This document shows, in pieces, positions 19,324 through 28,230 of a stretch of DNA of 64,000 bases. A program made the translations under genes and the position numbers. Source of the stretch: Phycisphaerales bacterium (GTDB taxonomy: Bacteria > Planctomycetota > Phycisphaerae > Phycisphaerales > UBA1924); the NCBI GenBank assembly GCA_020847535.1, contig JADLBU010000038.1:27720-91719 (forward strand), in the 5' to 3' direction. The first letter of the stretch is position 1. Each line of letters opens with the position of its first letter. Under the pieces are notes generated by a model. The model was not told where the DNA came from. It saw only the letters and a program-made list of their open reading frames with translations, and did no database searches.

Positions 19324-20586
19324 ATGCCCCTGCTCGCCCGCACAAAGCCGCCTTCCACCCCCTCCTCCAGCCGTGCGCTGGCAAGGATCCGTCCCGGTGC
19401 GCCCAGCACCTTTGCCTACATGGCGGCGACCACCACGGGCGGACGGCGGTTCGGGATTCGTCGGGCCAAGGATCGCCGCCAGCTTTCCGAGCATCTTCGG
19501 TCCCAGCGGCTGGTTCCTCTGAAGACCTGGTCGCTGCCGAGCTGGGTGGGGGGCGAGTCGGATCTTTCCCTGAAGGACCAGGCCGAGATCCATTTCCAGC
19601 TTGCCCAGCTCCTGACCCGCGGCGTGCCGCTGGTCGAGGCCCTGGAGGTGACGGCGACCTCCGTCTCGGCGACCGCCAAGCCGCGCGTCGAGCGCCTGCG
19701 GGAGCTGGTCGCCGCAGGCTCAGCCTTCTCCGATGCCTGCCAGGCCGTCGAGAGTTTCGACCAGGTGACGGTCGCGGTCTATCGCGCGGCCGAGCGCACG
19801 GGGGACCTTGGCGGCGCTGCCAAGCAACTGTCCATCACGGCGAGGAGGCAACTGGCGATCTCAGGCAAGGTCGTCACGCTGCTCATCTATCCGGCGATCG
19901 TGATGTCGATCAGCGTTGCGGTCTCGGTGCTGATGATCGCGTTCATCGTTCCCAAGATCGCCTCGGCGCTGGCGAGCAACAACGCCCAGTTGCCCTGGAT
20001 CACCACGATTCTCTGGAACACCGGGGATTTCATGCGTGAGAACGCCGGGTGGCTGTTGCTGGTTCTGCTGGCGCTGGCGGCGGGGGCGGTCATCGTGCGC
20101 AAGGCGCTGTGGGTGGTGATCCAGCAGATCCTCCGCCGCATGCCCCTGATGAAGACGCTCGTGCTTGCCCAGGAATCGACGAGATTTTTCACCGTCATGG
20201 CGGCGATGTCGCGCAGCGGTGTGACGCTCGCCGACGCCCTGGGCGTGGCGATCGCCGCGCTTCAGCACCCGGAGCTGCGCGCCCAGATCGCCCGTCTGCG
20301 GACGCGGCTGGTCGAGGGGGGGATCCTCAAGAACCTGATCCAGGATGTGGATGCGTTCCCGGTGGCGACCCGCCGGCTGATGATCGCCGCCGAGCGATCG
20401 GGGGATCTTCAAAACGCCTTCGACACACTCGCGCAGGACATGGCCGAGGAGGTCGATCGCCGCTCCATGCGTCTCTTGGCAGCCCTGGAACCCATGCTGA
20501 TCGTCATCATGTTCCTCATGATCGGCTCGCTGCTCCTGTCCGTGATGATCCCGCTGATGAAGATGACCGCCAACGCGATAACGTAA
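19324..20586 (+). CDS. gspF: type II secretion / type IV pilus inner-membrane platform protein (GspF-like)
   Basis: The 420-aa protein has two GspF domains (about 95-220 and 285-405), each starting with a helical bundle (FHFQLAQLLTRGVPLVEALEV-like and FFTVMAAMSRSGVTLADALGVA) and with GERTGDL/AERSGDL-type motifs. Three transmembrane segments lie at about 185-210, 235-258 and 393-415. It anchors the assembly ATPase in such machines. The N-terminal ~75 residues are basic and variable, so the true start may be an internal ATG such as 19420. It is the first gene of the pseudopilin cluster. Confidence 0.85.
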   Translation: MPLLARTKPPSTPSSSRALARIRPGAPSTFAYMAATTTGGRRFGIRRAKDRRQLSEHLRSQRLVPLKTWSLPSWVGGESDLSLKDQAEIHFQLAQLLTRGVPLVEALEVTATSVSATAKPRVERLRELVAAGSAFSDACQAVESFDQVTVAVYRAAERTGDLGGAAKQLSITARRQLAISGKVVTLLIYPAIVMSISVAVSVLMIAFIVPKIASALASNNAQLPWITTILWNTGDFMRENAGWLLLVLLALAAGAVIVRKALWVVIQQILRRMPLMKTLVLAQESTRFFTVMAAMSRSGVTLADALGVAIAALQHPELRAQIARLRTRLVEGGILKNLIQDVDAFPVATRRLMIAAERSGDLQNAFDTLAQDMAEEVDRRSMRLLAALEPMLIVIMFLMIGSLLLSVMIPLMKMTANAIT

Positions 20587-20662
20587 CTCGCCTGTCCCAC
20601 CCACCGGTGATGGCCGGTTGTCCGGCCTCCCGCGTGCCCATAGGAACCAAGGAACCCAAGTC

Positions 20663-21061
20663 ATGAACCGTGATTCAAATCTCCGCAATGCCAGAAGGGG
20701 CTTCTCGCTGCTGGAGCTCAGCCTCGTGCTGGCGATCCTGGGCGTGCTGATGGCGGTCGCCGCGTACAACTTCATGGGCGTGGGCGAGAAGTCCAAGATC
20801 AACGCGACCAAGGTCACGCTGGGGACCATCAAGAACATCCTCCAGAGCTACCAGGTCAACGAGTCGGCATTCCCGCCGGATCTCCAGACGCTGATCAAGA
20901 CCAAGCTGATGGAGGACAAGCGGATCGAGGATGGCTTCAAGCAGCCCATCTATTACGCGACCCCCGGCGGCAACGGCCGGCCGTTTGAGCTGCTCTCCGG
21001 GGGGCCTGATCTGAAGTTCCAGACCGCCGACGATATCGATGTCTGGACGATGGACCGCTGA
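20663..21061 (+). CDS. gspG: major pseudopilin, GspG-like
   Basis: The 132-aa protein has the prepilin cleavage site RRG|FSLLELS (after Gly13, Glu at +5), the hydrophobic helix LVLAILGVLMAVAAYNF and a C-terminal region typical of GspG (FPPDLQTLIK, PIYYATPGG, FELLSGGPDLKFQTADDI). It would form the pseudopilus fibre. It follows gspF by 76 bases. Confidence 0.9.
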   Translation: MNRDSNLRNARRGFSLLELSLVLAILGVLMAVAAYNFMGVGEKSKINATKVTLGTIKNILQSYQVNESAFPPDLQTLIKTKLMEDKRIEDGFKQPIYYATPGGNGRPFELLSGGPDLKFQTADDIDVWTMDR

Positions 21062-21105
21062 GCCTGCCCGGTGATGAGCGCGGCGTTGATGATGGCGATC
21101 ATGCG

Positions 21106-21738
21106 ATGAGGCCGGCCTTTGCACCATCTTCTCGCGGCATCCGATCTCGCCGGGGCATGACCTTCCTCGAAGTCGTGTTCGCGATGGTGCTGCTGGGCCT
21201 CCTGGCCACGACCCTTCTGGGCGCGACCAACTTCATGCTGGCGCGGCAGAAGTTCGAGCAGCGCACCGTCGCATGTCTGGAGCTGGCCAATCGGCTCATC
21301 CTCCAGTTCCTCGACGATCGCGAGTCGATGCCCGACCCCAGCGTCCCCCTGAACTACGCGGGCGACTTCTACAACTGGTCGCTGGATGAGACCCCGCTCT
21401 CGTTCCGCCCCGCCAAGATCCAACCCGTTCCCGAGGGAAGAACGGCCGCCACGTTCGAGAACTTCCGCATCTTCAAGGTGCGGGTCTGGCTCGCGGCGGA
21501 AGGGTCATCGACCGGCGGTCCTTCCGCCGGGATCCCGCACGCCGAGATCTCGCGCATGTGCGATGTCAGCGTGCTGTTCCGCAATCCCGACAGTCTCGAA
21601 CACTTCATCAACAGCGATACCGGCCGGCGGCGCATGAACGAGGGCATCGGCAATGTGCCGTTGGGCCTTCCGCCTGCGAACTCGCCCGGTAGCAGCCCGC
21701 AGAGCAACCCCAGGATCGGCATTCCCAAGGGCAAGTAA
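21106..21738 (+). CDS. minor pseudopilin (GspI-like)
   Basis: The 210-aa protein has the cleavage site SRRG|MTFLEVVFAMVLLGLLA with Glu at +5. Its place between gspG and a GspJ-like gene suggests the GspI role. The C-terminus is Pro/Ser/Gly-rich and longer than in classical GspI. Confidence 0.75.
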   Translation: MRPAFAPSSRGIRSRRGMTFLEVVFAMVLLGLLATTLLGATNFMLARQKFEQRTVACLELANRLILQFLDDRESMPDPSVPLNYAGDFYNWSLDETPLSFRPAKIQPVPEGRTAATFENFRIFKVRVWLAAEGSSTGGPSAGIPHAEISRMCDVSVLFRNPDSLEHFINSDTGRRRMNEGIGNVPLGLPPANSPGSSPQSNPRIGIPKGK

Positions 21739-21746
21739 CCACTCAC

Positions 21747-22865
21747 GTGACCACCATCCGCCGCCATCGACTCGCCCGCCGCGGCTTCACCCTGCTGGAG
21801 CTGGCCCTGGCCGCGCTCGTCGGCGGCATGATTGTGATGGCGTGCTTCGGCGTGTTCCGCGCGATGGACAGCGCCGATCGCGTGCTGAAGAACCACTTCG
21901 ACCAGTCGGCGCAGCTCGCCCGCCTTCAGACGATCATGCGCCGCACGTTTGTCAATCTGGCAATGTCGCCAAGGACCGAGCCGCGCCCGGCCCGGCAGAA
22001 CAGCCCACCAAGCTCAACCGCACCCACGACCGCCGGCGCCGCCGAGAGCGGTCGGGATGCTCGCCGCAACGTGCAGACCGAGCCGACGCCGGGGACCGAT
22101 ACCGCCGGATCATCCCCGCCGGTCGCAACAACCGTCCGCAACGATCAGCCTCCCGAACCTCCGCGGATCATCCTCGCCGAGGATCGCCGCATTTCCGACA
22201 CGCCGATGATGCGCCTCCCGATCACGGGCGCGGAAGATCGCGGCATCTCGGCGCCCGCGAGTTGGAAACCCCAGCGGCTGGAGGTCGTGCTGGCCCGTCC
22301 GCCGGTCCCGCTCCCGCGCATGACCGCCGATGGCCGGGGCATCAGCCCCTTCCCGGAAGCCGAATCCGGACGCGAGGAATTCACAGAGGAAGAAGTCGCC
22401 GGGACCAAGCTCTTCCGCGGGATCTTTGAGCTTCAGCCTGTCCCCGCGGGGGATCGCGGACCCGGTGGTTCTCCCGCTCGCTCGATCCTGACCTGGGCCT
22501 TGTACTGGAGGCCGATGCCGCCCGGCGCGCTGCTTGAGAGCGGAGAGTCAGGCCGAGTGGACGAGTTCGATCTGGCCCCGCCCTCGCTGATCGCCTCTGA
22601 CCTGACGTACCTCCGCTGGCAGTTCTATGACGACCGCATCAAGAAGACAGAGTTCGCGACCGCCTATGTAAGAATGCTCCCCGCGTACGTCGAGATGGAG
22701 GTCCAGACGGCCTCGGGCATCTGGAACAGTTGGATGTTCGAGGTGGACTTCGTCATGTCCACCGAGGAGAGCCCCAACAGCGAGGGCAATTCGACCACCG
22801 CCCGGGAGATCAAGGCTCCAACCAGGTCTAGCGCCCCTCGAACGGAAGGGGATGCCAACCGATGA
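21747..22865 (+). CDS. minor pseudopilin (GspJ-like) with proline-rich insert
   Basis: The 372-aa protein starts at GTG 21747 and carries ARRG|FTLLELALAALVGGMIV. A Pro/Ala/Thr/Arg-rich insert (about residues 75-135) precedes a domain with LTYLRWQFYDD and AYVEMEVQT, as expected of the GspJ type. The C-terminal tail is low-complexity. It overlaps the next gene by four bases (ATGA). Confidence 0.72.
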   Translation: MTTIRRHRLARRGFTLLELALAALVGGMIVMACFGVFRAMDSADRVLKNHFDQSAQLARLQTIMRRTFVNLAMSPRTEPRPARQNSPPSSTAPTTAGAAESGRDARRNVQTEPTPGTDTAGSSPPVATTVRNDQPPEPPRIILAEDRRISDTPMMRLPITGAEDRGISAPASWKPQRLEVVLARPPVPLPRMTADGRGISPFPEAESGREEFTEEEVAGTKLFRGIFELQPVPAGDRGPGGSPARSILTWALYWRPMPPGALLESGESGRVDEFDLAPPSLIASDLTYLRWQFYDDRIKKTEFATAYVRMLPAYVEMEVQTASGIWNSWMFEVDFVMSTEESPNSEGNSTTAREIKAPTRSSAPRTEGDANR

Positions 22866-23773
22866 TGTGCATGGGCTCAACTCATCGGGAGCCAAGACGC
22901 TCCAAGCGGCTGCGCAGGGCCTTTGCGCTCCCGCTGGTGGTGATGCTCGCCCTGGCGGGCACGATCCTGCTGTCCGTCATGCTGGATCGCCAGAGCGGCC
23001 AGACGCTCGGACTTGCACGCCAGACCGCCTCGGCCCGCGAGTTTCACTTCGCCCGAGGGCTTCGGGAGATCTTCCAATCCTGGGCGGGGGCTCAGCTTCG
23101 CGGGGCGGGGCGGCAGTCTCCGCTTCGCAATGCGCTTGACCTGGATGGCCGGGTCGGCGAGATCACGCTGGTGGATGGCACCCACATCACGATGTACGCC
23201 TTCGAGGCACAGGGCACGCCGCGATCCGATTTCACGGGCCTGACCCGACAGGAGCGTGAGGATGCCCGGGCGATTCTGGAGGCGATCGGGCCGATCCCGC
23301 CCAACCGCCGGGCGCGCGAAACACGGGAGTTCGGTCCGCTGCCGGTGAGCGTGTTTTCGGCACCGATCGAGACGTTGTCGGCGATCGTCGAGCACGTGAC
23401 CGCGGGGGTGCATGCCTCGGATATCCTCGAGGCGTTGATGGCCTTGCGTGACGACCCGCAGACGACCAATTCGGGCCTGAGCAAGCCCGAGATCACGCAG
23501 CACCTCGAGGATGAGCAGTCCGATGAGCTCCAGCGGATGCTGACGCTGACGCCCAGGCTGTGGGAGGTTGTCCTGGATGCCCAGTTCGGCCCGGAGTTTG
23601 CGGCGACACCCACGAAGGGCCGCTACTGGGGGCTGTTCCTCCTGCCCGACGGCCGGGCATCAAATATGTATGGGAATCGGATTCAGGTGCTGACCTGGCA
23701 CTACGTAGACTTTGGGCCGCAGGGAGATTCACGCAGCGTCGCCCAGTGGCGAGCCGTGCGCGATGAACCGTGA
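22862..23773 (+). CDS. GspK-like minor pseudopilin
   Basis: The 303-aa protein has a basic N-terminus and the helix RRAFALPLVVMLALAGTILLSVML with no Glu at +5, a hallmark of GspK. A helical domain follows (LTRQEREDARAILEAIG). GspK caps the pseudopilus tip with GspI and GspJ, which matches the gene order. No family-specific calcium loop is clear, so the assignment leans on position and N-terminus. Confidence 0.68.
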   Translation: MMCMGSTHREPRRSKRLRRAFALPLVVMLALAGTILLSVMLDRQSGQTLGLARQTASAREFHFARGLREIFQSWAGAQLRGAGRQSPLRNALDLDGRVGEITLVDGTHITMYAFEAQGTPRSDFTGLTRQEREDARAILEAIGPIPPNRRARETREFGPLPVSVFSAPIETLSAIVEHVTAGVHASDILEALMALRDDPQTTNSGLSKPEITQHLEDEQSDELQRMLTLTPRLWEVVLDAQFGPEFAATPTKGRYWGLFLLPDGRASNMYGNRIQVLTWHYVDFGPQGDSRSVAQWRAVRDEP

Positions 23774-23797
23774 CCGACCGATAGCTCGGAGGCTTTG

Positions 23798-24556
23798 ATG
23801 AAGTCCGCCCCGTTATCCAGATCGATCGCCCAGCGCCGCGCAAGATCCGCGCAGCTTGCCTTTGGAGTTCTGGCCCTCGGCGCACTGGCGGTCGTGACCC
23901 TTGGGATCCCTCGCCTCACCGCCGTCCCCTCCCTGGCCGAAGTCGCCCCCAAGCCGGCCCAGTCACCCACGCTGGATCCCAACGCTCTCAAGCCCGAGGA
24001 TCGCGTGGCCGTCAATTCCGATGCGATCTCGGAACGGCTGATGCAGTTGGGAAACCGTCCGCAGCCGCCGGCGCCGCCGCCGGAAGAGTCCGGGCCTGAG
24101 CTTCCGCCGCCGCTGCCGCCGGCCGATGATGCCCGTTTCCTCGGCGTGATCAGGGAACCCGGCCGCTCGCTGGCGATGGTCAACGTGGGCGGCAAGCAGC
24201 GCATCATCGCCGAGGGCGAGCAGTTCGGGGGGATCGAGGTTCTTTCGATCGCCGCGGATGCGATCACGGTCAAGGAGGGCGGCGTCGAGAAGCGCATCGA
24301 AAAGCATCAGCGATCGGGCACGGCGATCTCGACGTCCGCGGGTGGTGCGAGCGGGCCGGGATCCGGCCTCGAAGGTGTTCGCCACGCCGGCATGAACGCG
24401 GCCCAGGATCAGGGTGGGATCGACATCCCGACCAATGTCCCCGTTCCGCCGCAGGGGCGGCGTCGCCCATCCAACATCCCACAGATACCGGGCGTCAACT
24501 CACCCGGCCGCGGCAACGAGCCGCGCCGTGATCCCAGATCACCCGGCAGCCGTTGA
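23798..24556 (+). CDS. GspC/PulC-like inner-membrane protein
   Basis: The 252-aa protein has one N-terminal membrane helix (about residues 18-38), a Pro-rich linker and a small beta domain (ARFLGVIREPGRSLAMVNVGGKQRIIAEGEQFGGIEVLSIAADAITVKEGG is the homology-region type). GspC links the inner-membrane platform to the secretin. The tail is Pro/Arg/Gly-rich and there is no PDZ domain. GGAGG at 23787-23791 fixes ATG 23798. Confidence 0.7.
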   Translation: MKSAPLSRSIAQRRARSAQLAFGVLALGALAVVTLGIPRLTAVPSLAEVAPKPAQSPTLDPNALKPEDRVAVNSDAISERLMQLGNRPQPPAPPPEESGPELPPPLPPADDARFLGVIREPGRSLAMVNVGGKQRIIAEGEQFGGIEVLSIAADAITVKEGGVEKRIEKHQRSGTAISTSAGGASGPGSGLEGVRHAGMNAAQDQGGIDIPTNVPVPPQGRRRPSNIPQIPGVNSPGRGNEPRRDPRSPGSR

Positions 24557-24568
24557 GCGGGAACACCA

Positions 24569-26224
24569 TTGGCCTCAAGAGTCGTTTACATCCAGCGCTC
24601 CGATCGCGGTTCACGCCTCACCGGCGTCCGGCTCGTGTCTCCGCGAACGGATGAGCAATGGCTGCCAAAGGCCTCCGATGACGCCGGCGCTGAGGATGCG
24701 ACCGACACCGCCGCCGATTGGATCACCGCTCGCGCCGGCAATTCCAAGCGGATCGCGATGATGATCCTCGATGCAGAGGGCGGGATCTGCTCTTGGGCGA
24801 ACATACCCTCGGTCGACTCGGCGGTCGTCGATGCCATCGTGCGCCAGCAGCTCGAGGCCGGAGAGGATCGCGGGCCGGAGCAGGCGGAGGGCGCACCAAC
24901 CGAATCGGGCGCCGGGCCCGCCCGCTTCTACGCACCCAGCGCTTCCGACTCGACCGTCCAGCCGCTGTGGTCCTCGCCCCTGGATGCCGGTCAGGACGAT
25001 GAGTCCCGCCGCCGCGCCTCGGTGCTGGCGATCTCCGATGGAATCGCCCGCGTGCTGCTGGACTCCATCGATGCCCGCGGCGTTGAGTGCAACGCCGTCC
25101 ACTCGATATGGCACGGGATCGCGGGCGCATGGGATCCTTCCGCCGCCGTGGGCCCCGCCAACGCCGACAACATCGTCGCCGAGAGCCAGGGTGCTCCGGT
25201 TGGGATCATCGTGATCGAGCCCGGAGGTCGGCTGCTGTGGGCGTGGGCTCGGGGCGGACGGCTGCTCGTTGGTGGATTGGCGCGACTCCCCGTGCGCCGA
25301 AACGCCGCCACGGATCAGACCGAGATCGAGGTTCCGCTCCTGACGCGCGACATCGCCGCACGCGTGACCGCCGACTGGCTTGCCTGGACCGCCCAGCTCG
25401 CCTGCGCGCCCGACCGCATCGTGATGATCATCCCCACGGGTGCCGAGGATGCGGCCGATGACTCGCTGGGTGCGGCCGGATTCGGTCGGGCGATCGCCCG
25501 GTCATGGTCGGGAGCGCCCGTCGATGTCGCGATCCACGATGATCCCATCGGCGCGACGCTGCATCGGCTCGCCGAGGTCTCTGAGGAGCGCGATGAAACC
25601 CCCTCATTGCGCCAGGCGCCTGACCCGGGCCGGCAGTTGGTCACCCTGACCAACCGCCCCGGCGGCGCCCATCGCAAGCTCTATCTCTGGTCTTCGCTGG
25701 CGATCACGGCGGGCGCGGTGGTGGTGGGGATCCTTGCCTGGGGGCTGCGCATCCAGGCCTCGCGTGTGAGTGCTCTCTCGCGGCAGGTGGAGTCCTCCTG
25801 GAAGGATCCATTCAAGGAGGTCAAGCTCACCCGGCCTCCCATGCCCGGCATGGAGGCGATGGATCTGCAATCCGAGGTCGAGCGCGTCCGCCGGGAGTCG
25901 ATGCCCATCTCCGGCGTCGAACAGGCCCGGCCCATCGTGCGCGAGTTTGAGATCCTCAGCCACGTGCTCGCCCTCCCGGACTTCGAGCTCAACAGCATCA
26001 GCCTCGACACCCGCGCGGGGACCGTCTCGATTCAGGTCAACGCTCCGGACCTCGCAAGCGGCGAAGCCCTCAGCGATGCCCTCGGCAGGATCGCCGGCAG
26101 CCAGGTGACATCGTGGTCCTTCGTTCCGGGAGCACGCGTGCAGGGCAGTGAGAAGGTCCCGTGCAGCTACACGGGCGCGTTTCCCGCCACGCCAGCCAAG
26201 CCGCCGACCGGAGGTCAATCGTGA
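24569..26224 (+). CDS. GspL/PilM-PilN-like inner-membrane assembly protein
   Basis: The 551-aa protein starts at TTG 24569. A large cytoplasmic domain (about 1-370) of actin-like type is followed by one transmembrane helix (about 373-395, SSLAITAGAVVVGILAWGL) and a periplasmic ferredoxin-like domain (FEILSHVLALPDFELNSISLD). This is the GspL layout, equal to a fused PilM and PilN. Placement just before a GspM-like gene supports it. The stop overlaps the next start (GTGA). Confidence 0.7.
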   Translation: MASRVVYIQRSDRGSRLTGVRLVSPRTDEQWLPKASDDAGAEDATDTAADWITARAGNSKRIAMMILDAEGGICSWANIPSVDSAVVDAIVRQQLEAGEDRGPEQAEGAPTESGAGPARFYAPSASDSTVQPLWSSPLDAGQDDESRRRASVLAISDGIARVLLDSIDARGVECNAVHSIWHGIAGAWDPSAAVGPANADNIVAESQGAPVGIIVIEPGGRLLWAWARGGRLLVGGLARLPVRRNAATDQTEIEVPLLTRDIAARVTADWLAWTAQLACAPDRIVMIIPTGAEDAADDSLGAAGFGRAIARSWSGAPVDVAIHDDPIGATLHRLAEVSEERDETPSLRQAPDPGRQLVTLTNRPGGAHRKLYLWSSLAITAGAVVVGILAWGLRIQASRVSALSRQVESSWKDPFKEVKLTRPPMPGMEAMDLQSEVERVRRESMPISGVEQARPIVREFEILSHVLALPDFELNSISLDTRAGTVSIQVNAPDLASGEALSDALGRIAGSQVTSWSFVPGARVQGSEKVPCSYTGAFPATPAKPPTGGQS

Positions 26225-26820
26225 GCGCGGTCGCAGGCAATCCCACACTCGGCTCGACGCAGGAGCACCGCGAACAGCTCGCGGCGGCGGCGGCGATCAC
26301 CGAGCGGCGCAACCGGCCGCGGCACCTGCTCATCCTGGCGCTCATTCTTCTCTTGTCCGCCTGCCTCATGTTGCTGTGGGCGATGAGCGCCCGCAACGCG
26401 GCAAGGGAGGATCTGTCGAGCGCCAGGCAGCAGGCGCAGCGAGTTCTTGACCTGATCGCCGAGTGGAAGTCCCTCAAGGATGCCGGCGCCGATGCCGGCA
26501 AGATGAAGCTCAACGAGCCGCTGACCAGTTTCTACAGCAAGATCGAGGCGGCGGCGACCCGCGCGGGGGTCAAGGACCGCATACCTTCCATGCAGGCGCA
26601 GACCGATGTTCGGGATGCCCGCTCGGGGGCCGTTCAGAAGAAGATCCGCTACCAGCGCGTGCAGGATGCCGAGTTGAGCGCCCTTGTCAAGTGGCTGGAG
26701 CTGGCGTGCGAGGATGTCCCGGGCCTTGAAGTCTATTCGCTCAGGGTTCAGCCCCTCACCACCCAGGGCCTCTGGCAGTTCGATGTCATGTTCTCACGCT
26801 GGGAGAGAGTCAACCGATGA
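26221..26820 (+). CDS. GspM/PilO-like inner-membrane protein
   Basis: The 199-aa protein has one membrane helix (about residues 36-56, LLILALILLLSACLMLLWAM), a coiled-coil stretch and a ferredoxin-like C-terminal domain (ELSALVKWLELACEDVPGLEVYSLRV). Start GTG 26221 overlaps the upstream stop and its own stop overlaps the next start (ATGA), so translation is coupled across three genes. Confidence 0.7.
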   Translation: MSAVAGNPTLGSTQEHREQLAAAAAITERRNRPRHLLILALILLLSACLMLLWAMSARNAAREDLSSARQQAQRVLDLIAEWKSLKDAGADAGKMKLNEPLTSFYSKIEAAATRAGVKDRIPSMQAQTDVRDARSGAVQKKIRYQRVQDAELSALVKWLELACEDVPGLEVYSLRVQPLTTQGLWQFDVMFSRWERVNR

Positions 26821-27485
26821 ACGTCCCCACGACCGTGATCGCCAGCGGGCCAGCCCCGGGGCGCATCGGCCGATCTCTTGCTCTCTGTCTTGTGCTCGGC
26901 GCTGCGCTGGCGTGCGCTGGGTGCAACACGACTCCGCGCCCCCAGCTTCCCGACCAGGCCGAGACCGAGGCTCGACTTCGTGAGGCCAGGGCCCTGTTGA
27001 TCCAGGCCGAGCAGGCACGTAAGTCCGGCAAGAACGTCGAGGCGATCGACTTCTATCGCCGCTCCCTGGGCCTGGATGGCAACAACCCGGCCGCGTGGAA
27101 CAACCTGGGCATCCTGCTCATCGAGCAGAGCGATTACATGTCCGCGGCCAACGCACTCCGCGCCGCGGCGGATCTGAATCCCGTCGATCCAAAGCCCCTC
27201 CAGAACCTGGGGCTTGCCTATTTCAAGGCCGGCTACGACCAGGAGGCCCTCCGATACTACACGGAGAGCCTGGAACGGGATCCCAACTGGATCGAGTCCA
27301 TCCGCGGGGTCGCCATGTGCTCCCACCGGCTCAATCTCTCCAATGATGAAATCCTGGCGATCCTCAGCCGGGGCCTGATGGTCGAACGAGATCGGACGTG
27401 GCGCGACACGATCACGCGCGAGAAGATCCGCGTCGAGCAGCAGCTCAAGGCTGAAAGGGAAGCGGCTCGGCGCGAGGGCCGATAG
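26817..27485 (+). CDS. TPR-repeat lipoprotein
   Basis: The 222-aa protein has a lipoprotein signal (LVLGAALACAGC, lipid Cys at about residue 36) and three tetratricopeptide units (AIDFYRRSLGLDGNNPAAWNNLG, SAANALRAAADLNPVDPKPLQNLG, ALRYYTESLERDPNWIESIRG). As the last coupled gene after the GspM homologue it could act as a pilotin-like or scaffold protein, as PilF/PilW does for pilus secretins. That role is inferred. Confidence 0.75.
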   Translation: MNVPTTVIASGPAPGRIGRSLALCLVLGAALACAGCNTTPRPQLPDQAETEARLREARALLIQAEQARKSGKNVEAIDFYRRSLGLDGNNPAAWNNLGILLIEQSDYMSAANALRAAADLNPVDPKPLQNLGLAYFKAGYDQEALRYYTESLERDPNWIESIRGVAMCSHRLNLSNDEILAILSRGLMVERDRTWRDTITREKIRVEQQLKAEREAARREGR

Positions 27486-27519
27486 GCTCGGTCCCGCTTC
27501 TCGCACCCGACATCGGCCT

Positions 27520-27978
27520 CTACGCGGCCTTCTTTGACTCGTCGGCCTCTTCCCCGCCGGTCACCGCGCGGAATTCCTGCAGCATCGACTTGAGCTTCTC
27601 ACGGATCGCCTTCTCACGCTGCTCGACGGCGGCGGTCTCCTGCTGGGCGGAGGGGCTGGCAGCGCCGGCGGGCTGGCTCTTGATCTCCAGCATCGTGCGG
27701 TGCTGCAGGATGAACTTGTCCAGGTCTTCCTGGAGCGCCCGCAGGAGCTGGCCTTGCTGCTGAATCCGGTTCTGAAGGCGCGAGATCGTCTCGCCGTCGT
27801 GCTGCTGGCGATCATCCGCTGCGCGGCGGACCTTCGCCAACTCATCCCCCATCTCCCCGATGCGGCGCTGGGAGCTCTGCGCAGCGCGCACGAGCAGGAT
27901 GCGGTTGCCCAGTGCAAGCAGGGCGACGATCGTCGCACCGATGACAAGGATCGTCGCGCTGGTGAAATGCCAATCCAT
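27520..27978 (-). CDS. membrane-anchored coiled-coil protein
   Basis: The 152-aa protein has an N-terminal helix (FTSATILVIGATIVALLALG) followed by a long charged coiled coil (about 35-100, with RLQNRIQQQGQLLRALQEDL) and a Gln/Glu/Lys-rich tail. ATG 27978 gives a clean signal-anchor start. It is the only minus-strand gene inside the secretion/pilus region and converges with the TPR lipoprotein gene. I do not recognise the family. Confidence 0.6.
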   Translation of the reverse strand: MDWHFTSATILVIGATIVALLALGNRILLVRAAQSSQRRIGEMGDELAKVRRAADDRQQHDGETISRLQNRIQQQGQLLRALQEDLDKFILQHRTMLEIKSQPAGAASPSAQQETAAVEQREKAIREKLKSMLQEFRAVTGGEEADESKKAA

Positions 27979-28230
27979 CGTGGGTTTCCAGACTCCGTCC
28001 CTTATCTGCATGTATCGTCTTGCACCAACATTACTTGAGCGCAACCGGCGGGTTCTACGCCCCACGGGCGTTCTGGCCGCCCCGTGTGCTGCGCAGGCGT
28101 GTTCTCGGACCGGCCTGGGTCGCCGTCGGTTCTCCCGGGCGTGCAGTTGGACCCTGCTGGCGGACCGAAGCGGAGTCGCCGCCGCCGCGTGCCGATAGTC
28201 GGGTGTCAAACCCCGCCAGGAGCTCAAAGA

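Noticed and set aside
19112..19522. 136-codon frame with PNPQTPKP repeats
   Set aside because: The repeat-coded peptide comes from the CCCCCAAA array, and its end overlaps the gspF-like gene in another frame.
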